Below, piece by piece: positions 7,976 to 20,017 of a DNA stretch of 29,978 bases. Under the pieces are notes generated by a model that saw only the letters and a program-made list of their open reading frames with translations, made no database searches and was not told where the DNA came from. Position 1 is the stretch's first letter. Each line of letters begins with the position of its first letter. The stretch comes from Priapulus caudatus (Eukaryota > Priapulida > Priapulimorpha > Priapulimorphida > Priapulidae): the NCBI RefSeq assembly GCF_000485595.1, contig NW_014577062.1, positions 1,531,585-1,561,562 on the forward strand, in the 5' to 3' direction. Position numbers and translations under genes: made by a program.

Positions 7976-9122
7976 ACGGAATAAGGAAGGGAGAAGGAGA
8001 AGCTGGTGAGAAGGAGGAAGGAGAAGGGAGAAGCTGGTGGAGAAAGGCGGAAGGGGAGAAGGGAGAAGGTGGTGGAGAAGGAGAAGAGAGAAGCTGGTTG
8101 AGAAGGAGAAGGGGAGAAGGAAGAAGGTGGTGGAGAAGGAGAAGGGAGAAGTGGTGAGAAGGAGGAAGGGGAGAAGGAAGTAAGTGGGGAGAAGGAGGCA
8201 GGGGAGAAGCCTGTGGAGAAGGAGGAAGGGGAAGAAGCATGGCGATGAAGGAGGAAGGGGAGAAGGGAGCTGGTGAGGACAGGAAGGGGAGAAAGGGAGA
8301 AGGTGGTGGAGGAAGGGGAGAAGCTGGTGGAGAAAGAGAAAGGGGAGACAGCTTGGTGGAGAAGAGGAGGGGGAGAAGCTGGTAGAGAAGCAGGAAGGGA
8401 GAAGGAAGCTGGTGGCAAGGAGGCAGGGAGAAGGGAGAAGGTGGTGGAGGAGGGGAGAAGGCTGGTGGAGAAGGAGGAGGGGAGAAGCTGGTGGACGACA
8501 GGAGGAGGGGAGAAGCTGTTGGAGAAGTGAGCGAATGGGAGAGAATGGTGGAGGGAAAAGGGAGAAGGTGGTGGAGAAGGAGGGGAGAACTGGTGGAGAA
8601 GGAGGAAAGGAGGAGGGGAGAAGGGAGCCTGTGGAAGGAGGAGGGGAAGAAAGGGAGAAGCTGGTGAGAGAAAAAGAGGAGGGGGAAAGCTGGTGAAAGG
8701 AAGAGGGGAGAACCTGGCAAGAGAAGGAGAAAGGGGAGAAGGAGGAGCTGTGAGGAGGAGGGGAGAAGGGAGAACTGGGTGCGAGAAACTGTGGAAGGGG
8801 AGAAGGTAGAAGGTGTGGAGAAGAAGGAAGGGAAGAAGCTGGTGAGAAGGAGGAAGGGGAGAAGGGAGAAGGTGGTGGGGCCAGGAGGAGAGGGAGAAGA
8901 GAGAAGGTGTGGAGGAAGGAGGGGAGAAGCTGTGGAGAAAGGAGGAGGGGAGAAGGGAGAAGGTGGTGGAGAGGGGAGAAGCTGGTAGAGAAGGAGAAGG
9001 GGAGAAGGGAGAGGTGGTGGAGAAGGAGGAGGGGAGAAAAGCTGGTGGAGGAGGAGGGGGAGAAGCTGTGGAGAAGAGCGAGGGGAGAAGCTAGGCTGGA
9101 CGAAGGAGGGGGAGAAGGGAGG
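7976..9122. repeat. Purine-rich minisatellite, second block
   Basis: About 1.1 kb of tandem GGAGAAGCTGGTGGAGAAGG-type units, about 27 bp with many length variants. It has the same orientation as the first block. The 413-codon minus-strand open frame across it encodes only Ser/Pro/Leu low complexity and is not a gene. Confidence 0.85.
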
Positions 9123-9436
9123 CTGACGGTTTAGTATAAATTTATGGTACATGGTCAAACAAGGATGGTACAATATACCAATGCATTCCATGGCTTCCCG
9201 CATGTTGGCCAGCATGGTGGTGGATTTTTATGCATCAGTTATACTAGCTATATACATCGGGGTACACTGACAAGTTTCTAACCGTAATGACCAACGACCC
9301 AAATAACCCGTCAACGACCCTCGACGAAGTTGGCAGAGAAGGGAGAGCTTCACACCAGTGGGCGAGGTGGCTTTCTTGCTGAATGGCGCTGCTTTAAACG
9401 AAGTAACTCCTGATCTGTATTTGGGAAAATGTGGGA
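9123..9436. other. Non-coding stretch; possible outer left arm of the foldback
   Basis: No gene recognised. If the foldback at 9437 extends outward, its partner for this segment would be hidden in the N gap. Confidence 0.3.
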
Positions 9437-10501
9437 AAAGGATCGTCCTGCTGATCCCCGAAGCTACTGTGCACTCAGGACGGAAAAGGGAGTACACTTG
9501 ATTTAGTTTCGACCCTGGCGAATATACATTTTTCGTCGAATAGTAAATGGGTGAGCCCACATTGAGATATTCGCCGTGATTACAAAACATCTGCTAAATG
9601 CAGATTTCCATTGGCCCGAGAGGTTTTCAACAGTTAAAAAACACGTGTGCGATGCACGTTGAGCACCACCCTAATTTATGATTGAGGCTAAACACAGGTG
9701 TGGGGGCAATACCTGACGCAGAGGCAGGCGGAATTCTGGAGAAATTGAGGAAAGGAAAAAAAAAAAGATTTCAATCTCCAGTTTAACCCATGGTTCTCCA
9801 GAACAGATGACCGTAATCAGCTGATTTCGTCACACATATCTCAGCTGCAAAGCCTGTTTGTTGTCTCAACATATGTCAAATCTACATGCAGGTATTGTAG
9901 GATTTTAATTCTAGAAAATTAGTGTTAGGGTCTTATACATCAAGTATGTCATATCGGCACCATCCTGGAATGAAGCTAACTACGCTGAATATATAGCGTG
10001 TCTATTGACATACTTGATTATAAGACCTAACACTATAATTCTAGAATTAAAAATTACAAAATACCTGGGCAGTAATGCCACATATGTAGAGCAACAAAAG
10101 GGCTTTGGAGCAGCTGCAGATACGTGTGACGAAAGTCAGCTGATACGGTCCATCTGATTTCTGGAGAACATGGTTACACGTGAGATGAAATCTCTCCCAA
10201 TTTCTCCAGAATTCCGCTGCTGCGTCAGGTATATGCCACACGCTGTGTTTAGCGTTGCATCATAATATGGATTGGGCTCAACGTCATCGCACACGTGTTT
10301 TTTAAGCTGTGAAAACCTCTACGGGCGGCAATGAAAATCTGCATTTAGCAATGTTTTAGTAATCACGGCGATATCTAATGTTGGGCTTACGCCCATTTAC
10401 TATTCGAGAATAAATGTATATTTCCCAGTGCCGAAACTATATCAAGTGCTTTGTTTGTCTGAGTGCACAGTAGCTTGGGATCAGCAGAGACCTTTTCGCC
10501 G
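9437..10501. mobile_element. Large foldback element, right arm cut by the assembly gap
   Basis: The left arm (about 9437-9952) and right arm (10006 to the gap) are reverse complements with frequent small indels; I estimate roughly 80% identity by eye. Landmarks are GTGCACTCAGGA/TCTGAGTGCAC, AATACATTT/AAATGTAT, TGCTAAATGCAGATTT/AAATCTGCATTTAGCA, AAAAAACACGTGTGCGATG and its complement, and GGAATTCTGGAGAAATTG/CAATTTCTCCAGAATTCC. The central loop is only about 50 bp (9953-10005). No transposase was seen. The outer ends, and so any target duplication, are not visible. Confidence 0.75.
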
Positions 10502-11239
10502 NNNNNNNNNNNNNNNNNNNNNNNNNNNNNNNNNNNNNNNNNNNNNNNNNNNNNNNNNNNNNNNNNNNNNNNNNNNNNNNNNNNNNNNNNNNNNNNNNNN
10601 NNNNNNNNNNNNNNNNNNNNNNNNNNNNNNNNNNNNNNNNNNNNNNNNNNNNNNNNNNNNNNNNNNNNNNNNNNNNNNNNNNNNNNNNNNNNNNNNNNNN
10701 NNNNNNNNNNNNNNNNNNNNNNNNNNNNNNNNNNNNNNNNNNNNNNNNNNNNNNNNNNNNNNNNNNNNNNNNNNNNNNNNNNNNNNNNNNNNNNNNNNNN
10801 NNNNNNNNNNNNNNNNNNNNNNNNNNNNNNNNNNNNNNNNNNNNNNNNNNNNNNNNNNNNNNNNNNNNNNNNNNNNNNNNNNNNNNNNNNNNNNNNNNNN
10901 NNNNNNNNNNNNNNNNNNNNNNNNNNNNNNNNNNNNNNNNNNNNNNNNNNNNNNNNNNNNNNNNNNNNNNNNNNNNNNNNNNNNNNNNNNNNNNNNNNNN
11001 NNNNNNNNNNNNNNNNNNNNNNNNNNNNNNNNNNNNNNNNNNNNNNNNNNNNNNNNNNNNNNNNNNNNNNNNNNNNNNNNNNNNNNNNNNNNNNNNNNNN
11101 NNNNNNNNNNNNNNNNNNNNNNNNNNNNNNNNNNNNNNNNNNNNNNNNNNNNNNNNNNNNNNNNNNNNNNNNNNNNNNNNNNNNNNNNNNNNNNNNNNNN
11201 NNNNNNNNNNNNNNNNNNNNNNNNNNNNNNNNNNNNNNN
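10502..11239. other. Assembly gap (738 N)
   Basis: An unbroken run of N. It starts inside the right arm of the foldback, so a palindrome-induced assembly break is a likely cause. Open frames running across it are artefacts. Confidence 0.99.
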
Positions 11240-11756
11240 ACTACGTGTCCGTGCGTGAGTTATTGCCTCAACAATGTTTGCCCATTTGAAAACAACAATA
11301 CGCCCCCAATTTAGAGGACATAATAATATCGGAACTGCCACGTGCACACCCATCTATTCTCAAGTACGTATTTTAGAGACAATGGTCAGGAACGCAATAC
11401 GGTCGAAACGGCGTGGCGCACGTTGATGCAGACATCGGGAATCTCGCGCGTTATCTTCACAATGTTATGAGTGTTACAGTTTTGCATCAAACGACTATTA
11501 AACAGGTTTACGCTATTCTAAGTCAATAAATATGAGGAATATAGTAATCAATTCTAATGTGTAATCGATGTCTATCTTAAGGTATTGGTTGATGAAAATA
11601 CGGCAATTTATCAATTCGAGCACGTTCACATTTTCAATTCCTTCAGGCGTTTCTTGTGGCCCACCATTCTATCGAGAAAGCTCCAAACGTTAACTTTCTG
11701 CTAGAGAAAGAATGGAAAAGCGAAGAGAAACGAGGAGGGGGAGAGAGACTATCTGC
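11240..11756. other. Non-coding stretch after the gap
   Basis: No exon or repeat recognised. It does not obviously continue the foldback, so the far end of that element must lie in the gap. Confidence 0.35.
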
Positions 11757-11846
11757 CTCTGTGTACTGTGCATGCGTCTGTGTGCGGTGCGTCTAGTCTG
11801 TGTGCGGTTGCGTCTGTGCGGTGCGTGCGTCTGTGTGTGTCTATGA
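11757..11846. repeat. TG/CG-rich short tandem repeat
   Basis: Irregular repeats of GCGTCTGTGTGCGGT type, about 15-20 bp, running into (TG)n. Confidence 0.7.
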
Positions 11847-12109
11847 TAACATGTTACTGGCGAATTCGTTAATAAAAGTTAAATATATATATATAAGAGT
11901 CCATAAATCGCGATCTCTATTATGCTTTGATTATGATCAAACAACGTTATTTATACTAATTTTAGATAAAACATTTGCTCACAAATTTGCGGCATACACG
12001 ATATATCTCTCCTCCGCGTACCACCTCTTTCTTTCCACTTTACATTTGTTCCTCTTTTTGCTTGAAACCTTCGCTTCGCCTCCCCATCCTTTCTTTGTGA
12101 ATGGTTAGA

Positions 12110-12500
12110 TGATGAGAGAGGGGTTATGTAGAGGGAATATGGAGAAGGGAGGGGGGGCGGAGTCGAAGAAATCTGTCGAGGATGGGGGATGAGGTAGTGA
12201 GAGGAGGAATGGTGTGGGAGGAGGGCGGTAGAGGGATGGTGGGTTGACATAGATTTTGGAGAAAAGAAAAAGGTGCGGGAGCGCGGTGGAAGTGTTAGAA
12301 AAGGGAGGAAGGTAAATGAAGGGCGGATGATGTAGAGGGCGTGGGAGTGTGAAGATGAACGCGAGAGATGGCGCGAGAAGGGGAAAAAGATGTTGTGAAG
12401 AGAGGGGAGAGAAGGGAGGAAGAAGGGTGCGGAAGGAGGAGAAGCGTCTGGAGAGGGGAAGGAGAAGGTGTGTGACGGGAGGGAGGAGCGACAGGAGCAA
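12110..12500. repeat. Degenerate purine-rich left edge of the large satellite
   Basis: GA-rich DNA (GGGAGGAGGG, GAGAGGGGAG) without clear 27-bp periodicity. It leads into the regular array. Confidence 0.6.
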
Positions 12501-15500
12501 TATGGGTGGGAGGAGCCGAGCGAGGAGCAATCGTGTGGAAGGAGGGTAGGAAGGGCCATAGTGTGGAGGAATCGAGCAAGGAGCCACTGTGTGGAGGAGC
12601 GTGCAGGGAGCAATGTGTGGAGGAGCGTGCAAGGAGCATGTTGTGTAGGGCGAGCAAAGGAGCAATAGTTGTGGAGGAGCGAGGAAGAGCATAGTGGTGG
12701 AGGAGCGAGCAAGGAGCAAATAGTGTGGGAGGAGGGAGGAAGGGCAATAGTGTGGGCGGACGGAGGACAGGAGCAATAGTGTGGGAGGAGCGAGGCATGG
12801 GCATAGTGTGGAGGAGGGAGGAAGGAGCATATGTGGAGGGCGGCAAGGGCGATAGTGCTGAGGAGCGAGGATAGGCCGCAATAGTGTGAGGATCTGCGAG
12901 CAAGGAGAATAGTGTGGAGGAGCGAGAATGAAGCATAGTGTGAGGAAACGGCTATAGGGCAATAGTGGGAGCGATGCGAGCAAGTGGGCAATGTGTGGAG
13001 GAGCGAGGAACGGAGCAATGTGTGGAGTGAGCGAGAAGAGCGATAGTGTGAAGATGCGAGGAAGGAAGCATTAGTGTGAGAGGACGCGGACAGGAAGCAT
13101 AGTGTAAGAGGAGCGAGGCAAGGGCGACATATGTGTGGAGGATGGGAGGAAGAGAGCATAGTGGTGGAGGGGGGGAGGAAGCAAGTAGTGTGGGGGAGGA
13201 GGAGCAAGGAGCATGAGTGTGGGGAGCGAGCAAGAGCAATAGTTGTGGAGGAGCGGCATGAGTACTAGTGTGGAGGAGCGAGAAGGGAGTAAGTGGTGTG
13301 GGAGCGAGGTAAGGAAGCAATGTGTGGAGGAGCCGAGTAAGGGCAATATGTGGGAGGAGCGAGTAAGGGCCAACTAGTTTGTGGAGGAGCGAGTAGGAGC
13401 ATAGTTTGGAGGAGCGAGCAAGGAGCAATAGTGTGAAGGAGCTACAGGCAATAGTGTGGAGGAGCGAGAATGGAGTAATAGTGCTGGAGGAGCGAGCAAG
13501 CGAGTCAATAGTGTGGAGGCGAGCGAAGGAAGCAATAGTGCTTGGTAGGAGCGCAGCAAGGAGCAATTCGTGTGTGGAGTGAGTGGGGAAGGAGCATGTA
13601 TGTGGAGGAGCGGGAGGGGCAATTAATGTGGTGATAGGAGCGTAGGCGCAAGAGTATAGTGTGGAGGAGTCGAGAAGGGCATAGTGTGGACGGAGCTGAG
13701 CAAGGAGCAAGGTGTGGAGGAGGAGGAAGAACATAGTGTGGAGGAGTCGAGCAAGAGCAATGTGTGCGAGCGAGCGAGGAGAGTGAGCAACATTGTGTGG
13801 AGGCAGGAGAAAGGAAGCATAGTGGTTGGGAGGAGGAGCCGAAGGGAGCAATAGTGTGGAGGAGCGACCAAGAAGCAATAGTGTGGAGGGCGCGGAAGCG
13901 TAAGCGATAGGTGGTGGAGGAGCGAGCAAGGAAGTAATGTGTGGGAGGAGCAGAGCAAGGAGCAATAGTGTGGAGGAGCGGCTAAGGCGCAATAGTGTCG
14001 GAGGAGCGAGGATAGGGGCTAGTGTGGAGGAGGGGAAAGGAGCAATAGTGTGGCGAGGAGGGAGGAAGGAGCATTGTGTGGAGGAGCGACAGAAGCCAAT
14101 GTTGGAGGAGCGAGGAATGGATCATGTGTGGAGGAGCGAGCAGGAGTCGTAATAGTGTGGGGAGCGAGCAATGCGAGCATAGTGTGGAAGGATGCGAGCG
14201 AAGGGCAATAGGTGGAGGATCGCGAGCAAGGAGCGCAATAGTGTGAGGGAGCGAGCGAAGGAGCAATTATTTGTGGAGGAAGCGGCAATGGAGCATAGTG
14301 TGGGAGAGAGCGAGCAGAGGAGCAATGTGGGAGGAGCGGGCAAGGCATAGTGTGAAGGATTGCGAGAAGGAAAGTTATAGTGTGGGGAACGGTAAGAGGC
14401 AATAGTGTTGGAAGGAGGCGGCAGGGCATAGTGTGGAGGAGGAGCAAGGAGCAATAGTGTGGAGGAGCGAGGAAGGCAGCAATAGTGTGGAGGAGCGAGC
14501 AGGCATAGTGTGGAGGAGCGGCAAGGAGATAGTGTGGAGGCAACGAGCAAGGAGCAATGTTGTGGAGGAGCGTTAGCAAGGAAGCATTGTGTGCGAGAGG
14601 AGGAGCGAGCATAGTGTGGAGGAGCGTAGGAAGGAGCATTAATGTGGAGGAGCGTAGCAAAGAGTAATAGTGTGGAGGAGCGGCAAGGAGCATTAGTGTG
14701 TGAGGAGCGAGTAAGGGCAATAGTGTAGGAGGAGCGAGCAAGGGTTAGTGTGGCGGAGCGCGCAAGGGCATAGTGTTGGAGGAGGGAGGAGGAAGCATAG
14801 TGTGGAGGAGGGGATGAGACAGGGAATAGTGTGGGAGCGAGGGGAGGAAGGAGGCTAGTGTGGAGGAGCGGACAGAAGCAATAGTGTGGAGGAGCGGGAG
14901 GAGCAATAGTTGTGGAGGAGCGAGCAAGGAGTAGATAGTGTGGGAGTGACGCGAGCAAGGGCAATAGGTGTGGAGGAGCGAGTAAGGAGCAATAGTGTGG
15001 AAGGACGCGAGCAAGGAGCGAATTAGTGTGGAGGAGGGAGGAAGAAGCAATGTTGTAGGAGCGAGCGAGGCATAGGAGCATCGTGTGGGTGGGCGGAAGG
15101 AAGCAGCAATTGTTGTGGAGTGATGCGAGGAATGAGCAATTAGTTGGAGAGAGGTGGAAGGAGCATAGTGTGGAGGAGCGAGGTAAGGAGCAATAGTGTG
15201 GAGAGCGATGGAATTGAGCAATAGTGTGGTAGAGGGAGAAGGCAGCAGATAGCGTGGATATGCGGCAAGGGCATAGTGTGAAGGAAGCGAGCAAGGAAGC
15301 AAATTAGTGTGGAGTGAGCGAGCAAGGAGCAATAGTGTGGTAGGAGCGCGCAGGGAGCATAGTGTGGAGGAGCGAGCCACAGGAGCAATGTGTGGCAGGG
15401 CGTAGGAGATGTGAGCAAATAGTGTGAGGGAGTAGGAAGGAGCAATAGCGTGGCATAAGCGAGCAAGGAGCCATTAGTGCTTTGATAGCGACGCGAGCAA

Positions 15501-18500
15501 GGAGCTAATAGTGTGGAGAGCGAGAAGCGAGCAATAGTGTGGGGGAGACGGAAGAAGCCAATAGTTGTGCGAGGAGCGAGCAAGAGCAATATGTGGAGGG
15601 CGAGGAAAGGAGCGAATATGTTGTGGTCAGGACGAGAAATGAGCATAGTTTGTGGAGGAGGAGTGAAGGAGCATGGTGGATAAGCGAGCAGGAGCAATGC
15701 TTGTGAAGTGACGCGCAGCAGGAGCAATAGTGTGGCAGTGAGCGGGCACAGGAGCTATAGTGTGGAGGAGCGAGCAAGGAGAATTGTGTGGTAGGAGCGA
15801 CCAGGAGCATAGCTGTGCGGGGGGCAGGAAGGAGCAATTGTGTGTGGAGGATGGGAGGAAGAAGCAATAGTGTGGCGAGTGAGCGAGGACGGCGCAATAG
15901 TGTGGATAGGGAGCGTCAAGGAAGCAATAGGTTGTGGATCGGAGCGAGCAAGGGAGCACTATTGTGGAGGAGCGCAGCAGCAGCAATAGTGTGGAGAAGG
16001 GAGCAAGCGAATGAATAGTGTGTAGGAAGTGAGCACAGGAGCAATATGTGTTGAGGCAGCGAGCAAGGAGCAATAGTGTGAGGACGCGAGCAAGGAGGCA
16101 ATGCTTGTGGAGGGAGCGAGGATAGGAGCCATAGTGGTGGAGGAGGGAGGAAGGCAGCATAGTGTTGGTGGAGGGAGGAAGGGACAATAGTGTGGAGGAG
16201 CGACAAGAGCAACTGTGTGGAGGATGGAGGAAGCCGATGACAATAGTGTGGAGGAGCGAGCAAGGAGTAATAGTGTGGCAGGAGCGAGCAGGAGCAATAG
16301 TGGATGGAGGAGCGAGCAAGAGCAAGGTGTGAGCAGGATAGCGAGCAAGGCAGCAATGGTGGAGGAGCGGGAGGACAGGAGCAATAGTGTGGAGGAGCGA
16401 GCAAGGAGCCAATAGTGTTGGAGGGCGAGGCAGGAGCATAGTTTGTGGTAGGAGCGAGCAAGGGCAATTAGTGTGGTAGGAGCGAGCAAGGAGTATAGTT
16501 GTGGAGCCGAACGAGTAAGGAGCAATAGTGTGGACAGGAGCGAGCAAGGAGCACTAGCTGTGGAGAGCGAGCCAAGGAGCAATGTGTGTGAGGAGGCGCA
16601 GGGAAGGAGGCAATGTCGTGGAGGAGCGGAGCAGAGCAATAGTTGTGGAGATGCGAGCAATGGGTCATAGTGTGGAAGGAACGAGGCAGGAGCAAATAGT
16701 GTGGAGGAAGCGAGCAAGGAGCGATAAGTTGTGGGGGGAGGCGAGGAAGAGCACATAGTGTGAGGAGCGATGAAGGGCATTATGTGGAAGCGAGCGGCAA
16801 AGCAGTATAGTGTGGAGGAGCGGAGCCAAGGAGCAATCGTGTTGGGAGGAGCGAGTAAGGGCATAGTGTGGCAGGAGCGAGCAAGGAAGGTAATAGTGTG
16901 GCAGCGACGCGAGCGCAAGGAGCAATAGTTGTGCGAGGCAGGGAGGAAGGTGCTGAATTAGTTGGAGGGGAAGAAGGAGCAATAGTGTGGAGAGGGAGGA
17001 AGGAGCAATGCTGTGGGAGGAAAGCGACCAAGAAGCAATAGTGTGGAGGTGCGGGAGGCAAGGCAATAGTGTGGAGTTGACGAGCAAGGAGTAATAGTGT
17101 GGAGCAGCGAGCAAGGCAGCAATATGTGGCAGGAGCGAGTAGAGCAATTGTGTGGAGGACGCGAAGGCAAGGAAGCGCAATAGTGTGGAGGATGGGAGGC
17201 AAGAAGTCAATAGCTGTGGGTGACGCGAGCAAGGAGCAATAGTGTGGAGGAGCGAGGAAGGAGCAATAGTGTGAGAGGAGCGATGGAATTGAGCAATAGT
17301 GTGGAGGAGCGGAGGATAGCGAAGCATAGTGTGGAGGAGCGAGTAAGGAAGCAACTAGTTGTGGAGCAGCGTAGGATGCGCCAATTAGTGTGGAGGATGG
17401 AGGGAAGGAGCAAGTAGCGCTGGATAGCGAGCACGGAGGCAATTAGTTTGAAGGAGCGAGCAAGGAGGAATAGTGTGGAGGAGGCGATTCAAGCGATGCA
17501 TAGTGTGGACTGCAGCGAGCAAGGCAGCAATAGTGTGGCAGCGAGCGACCCAATGGAGCATAGTGTGGTAGGAGGCGGGATGAGCAATAGTGTGGAGGAG
17601 GGGGGAGCAATTTAGCGCTGTGGATAAGCGATTCATAGAGCAATTAGTGTGAAGGAGCGAGCAAGGCAGCATGTTAGTGTGGAGGAGCGAGTCAAGGAAG
17701 CTAATAGTGTGAGAGACGGGAGGAAGAAGCAAATTATGTTGGGAGGAGCGGAGCAGAAGGAGCAATAGTGGGAGGAGCGGAGACAGGAGCAATTAGTGTG
17801 GAGGATGCGAGGAATGGAGCTAATAGTGTGAGGACGGGAGGAAGGAGCAAATAGCGTGGAATAAGCGAGCGAAGAAAGCAATTGTGTGAAGGAGCGGCAG
17901 GAGCATAGTGTGGAGTGAGACGAGCAAGGAGCATATGTGTGGAGGACAGCGAGCAGGAGCATAGTGTGGAAGGAGCGACCAAGGAGCAATTAGTGTTGGA
18001 GGAGGGAGGAAGGGCAATAGTGTGGAGGATGGGAGGGAAGAAGCATAGTGTGGAGGAGCGAGGACGGAGCAATCGTGTGGAGGGGTTGCAAGGAGCAATA
18101 GTGTGGAGAGCGGAGCAAGAAGCAATGAGTGTGGACGGAGCGAGCAAGGAGCGATAGTGTGGAGGAGGGGAGCAAGGTAAGAATGTGTGAGGAGTGAGCA
18201 GGAGCAATAGTGTGGTAGGACGCGAGCGCAAGGAAGCCAGATAGTGTGAAGGAGAGGAGGTAAGGAGCAATGTGCTGGTATGGAGGGAGGATGGAGCAAT
18301 AGTGTGGAGCGAGCGAGCAAGGTGCAATAGTGTGGAGGCGCGAGCAAGGGGCAATAGTGTGGAGAAGCGAGCAAAGAGCAATAGTGTGGAAGAGCGAGCA
18401 AAGAGTAATAGTGTGGAGGAGGTTAGAAAGGAGCAATAGTTGTGCGAGGATGGGTAGGCAGCAGCAATAGCCTGTTGGAGGAGCGAGCAAGGAGCAAACT

Positions 18501-19318
18501 AGTGTTGGAGGAGCGAGCAAGGAAGCAATTAGATGTGAGAGGAGAGGAAGGAGCAATAGTGTGGAAGGAGCGAGCAAGGCGAGCGAATAGTGTGGAGGAA
18601 GGAGAAGGAGCAATAATGTGGAGTAGGAGGAAGGAGGCAATATGTGGGGAAGGGAGGAAGGAAGCATTAGGTGTGGAGAGGAGGGAGAAAGAAGGCGTGC
18701 GTGGAGGCAGGCGAGGATAGGAAGCAATAGGTGTGGAGGCGGGGAGGAAGGAGCATAATGCTGGAGTAGGAGGAAGGAGGCAGTTAGTGTGGAGAGCGAG
18801 CAAGGGCATAGTGTGCGAGGTAAGGAGGAAGTGAGCAATAATGCTGGAGTAGGGAGGAAGGTACATAGTGTGGAGGATGCGGAGGAAGGGCATAGTGTGG
18901 AGGGAGCGGAGAAAGAGAAGATTGGTGGAGTGAGGGCAGGAAGGGCTATAGTGTGAGAGGTGAGGAGGAAGGAGCAATAATGTGGAGTAGGGAGGAAGGA
19001 GCAATAGTGTGGAGGAGCGAGCAAGGAGCAATAGTGTGGAGGAAGGAGGAAGGAGCAATAATGTGGAGTAGGGAGGAAGGAGCAATAGTGTGGAGGAGGG
19101 AGGAAGGAGCAATAGTGTGGAGGAGGGAGAAAGAAGAAGATGGTGGAGGAGGGAGGAAGGAGCAATAGTGTGGAGGCGGGAGGAAGGAGCAATAGTGTGG
19201 AGGAGGAAGGAAGGAGCAATAGTGTGGAGGAGCAATAGTGTGGAGGAAGGAGGAAGGAGCAATAGTGTGGAGGAGGGAGAAAGAAGAAGATGGTGGAGGA
19301 GGAAGGAAGAAGAAGTCG
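12501..19318. repeat. 27-bp satellite array, about 6.8 kb, roughly 250 copies
   Basis: The consensus unit is GTGTGGAGGAGCGAGCAAGG + AGCAATA (27 bp). Toward the right edge the variant GGAGGGAGGAAGGAGC replaces GAGCGAGCAAGGAGC, and two AAGAAGAAGATGGTGG inserts occur. Units from about 18.97 to 19.32 kb are clean and in register. From 12.6 to 18.9 kb nearly every unit has single-base gains or losses. Since 27 equals nine codons, a stop-free unit keeps a frame open indefinitely, which explains the many overlapping open frames of up to 418 codons. The purine-rich strand is the plus strand throughout. Confidence 0.9.
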
Positions 19319-19460
19319 AAATATGACCGATTAAGGAATTATAGGCAGAGGAGGTCAGGAGGTAGAGAATGAAGTAAGGTACGAGGATGGGAGGAAATAG
19401 AAGAAAAAGCATAGGTGTACATGTGGACGTGGAAGATATAATTTTTGCAAGGGTCTGATG
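19319..19460. other. Purine-rich flank of the satellite
   Basis: A short non-coding stretch between the satellite and the LTR remnant. Confidence 0.4.
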
Positions 19461-19485
19461 GAGGCTGTTCTGTTAGTGATTACAC

Positions 19486-19911
19486 GGCGCCGTTTTCACT
19501 GCTGCCGTTTGCCAAGTCTCCAGCCAACAGACGAAGTCTGGGTGCCTGACAGACAGAACTCTGGCGTGGTGTCAGGAACCGGTGGGCATTCTCGTTCTTA
19601 TGTGGTCATCACCCTCCACTTCCCAGGCACTTACGAGGAACAGGGCCCAGCTCAACAAGATTAGCCCGGTAACACCTGGTACCTCGACGCCAGTGACGCT
19701 AGATCCTCCGTCACATGAGTCACTGAGGGTAGCTCTAACTCCGCTATCGCCGGTGTTAGAGACAGTTGCTCCTCCGTCACCCGGACAGGGGTTACCAGGT
19801 CAGCCAGAACGTCACTCCGACGTAGAGCGCCAGCATCCGCGGACCACCAGGAGCGGTCGGGTACGTGAGGTTCCCGTCAAAATACAAACACTTTGTCTAA
19901 TTTACATTTGA
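19486..19911 (+). pseudogene. C-terminal tail of Ty3/gypsy pol (integrase end), frameshifted
   Basis: The first frame (to the stop at 19662-19664) contains LPSLQPTDEVWVPDRQ. It is typical of the segment 'L-P-x-L-x-P-G-D-x-V-W' plus 'R-S-Y-V-V' found at the end of Ty3/gypsy integrases. Around 19600-19640 the similarity moves to the +1 frame, which carries the R-N-R-x-x-L-N motif. A Pro/Ser/Thr-rich tail follows, with the common ending T-R-S-G-R-V-R, up to the stop at 19909-19911. The frame change and the missing catalytic part make it non-functional. Confidence 0.75.
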
Positions 19912-20017
19912 TATGATTTATGCGTTCAGTCCAGTTATATATGTGTTTTTTTTTCTAACTGAGAACTTAATGAGCAGTCATTTTATTTAAGCTCTCTCAG
20001 AGCTCCAGAAAGGGAGA

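Noticed and set aside
7974-9215. 413-codon minus-strand open frame rich in Ser/Pro/Leu
   Set aside because: It lies over a purine-rich minisatellite. The peptide is pure low complexity and overlapping frames on both strands are equally open.
9228-9590. 120-codon minus-strand open frame with some peptide similarity to the opposite arm
   Set aside because: The similarity follows from the DNA-level inverted repeat. The frame is not kept in the other arm.
10428-11353. Open frames of 276-290 codons
   Set aside because: They run through the N gap; nearly all residues are unknown.
11951-18381. Many long minus-strand open frames (up to 418 codons) with LLHTIAP-like repeats
   Set aside because: They are produced by a stop-free 27-bp satellite unit and switch frame at each indel. 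There is no start context, splice context or family similarity.
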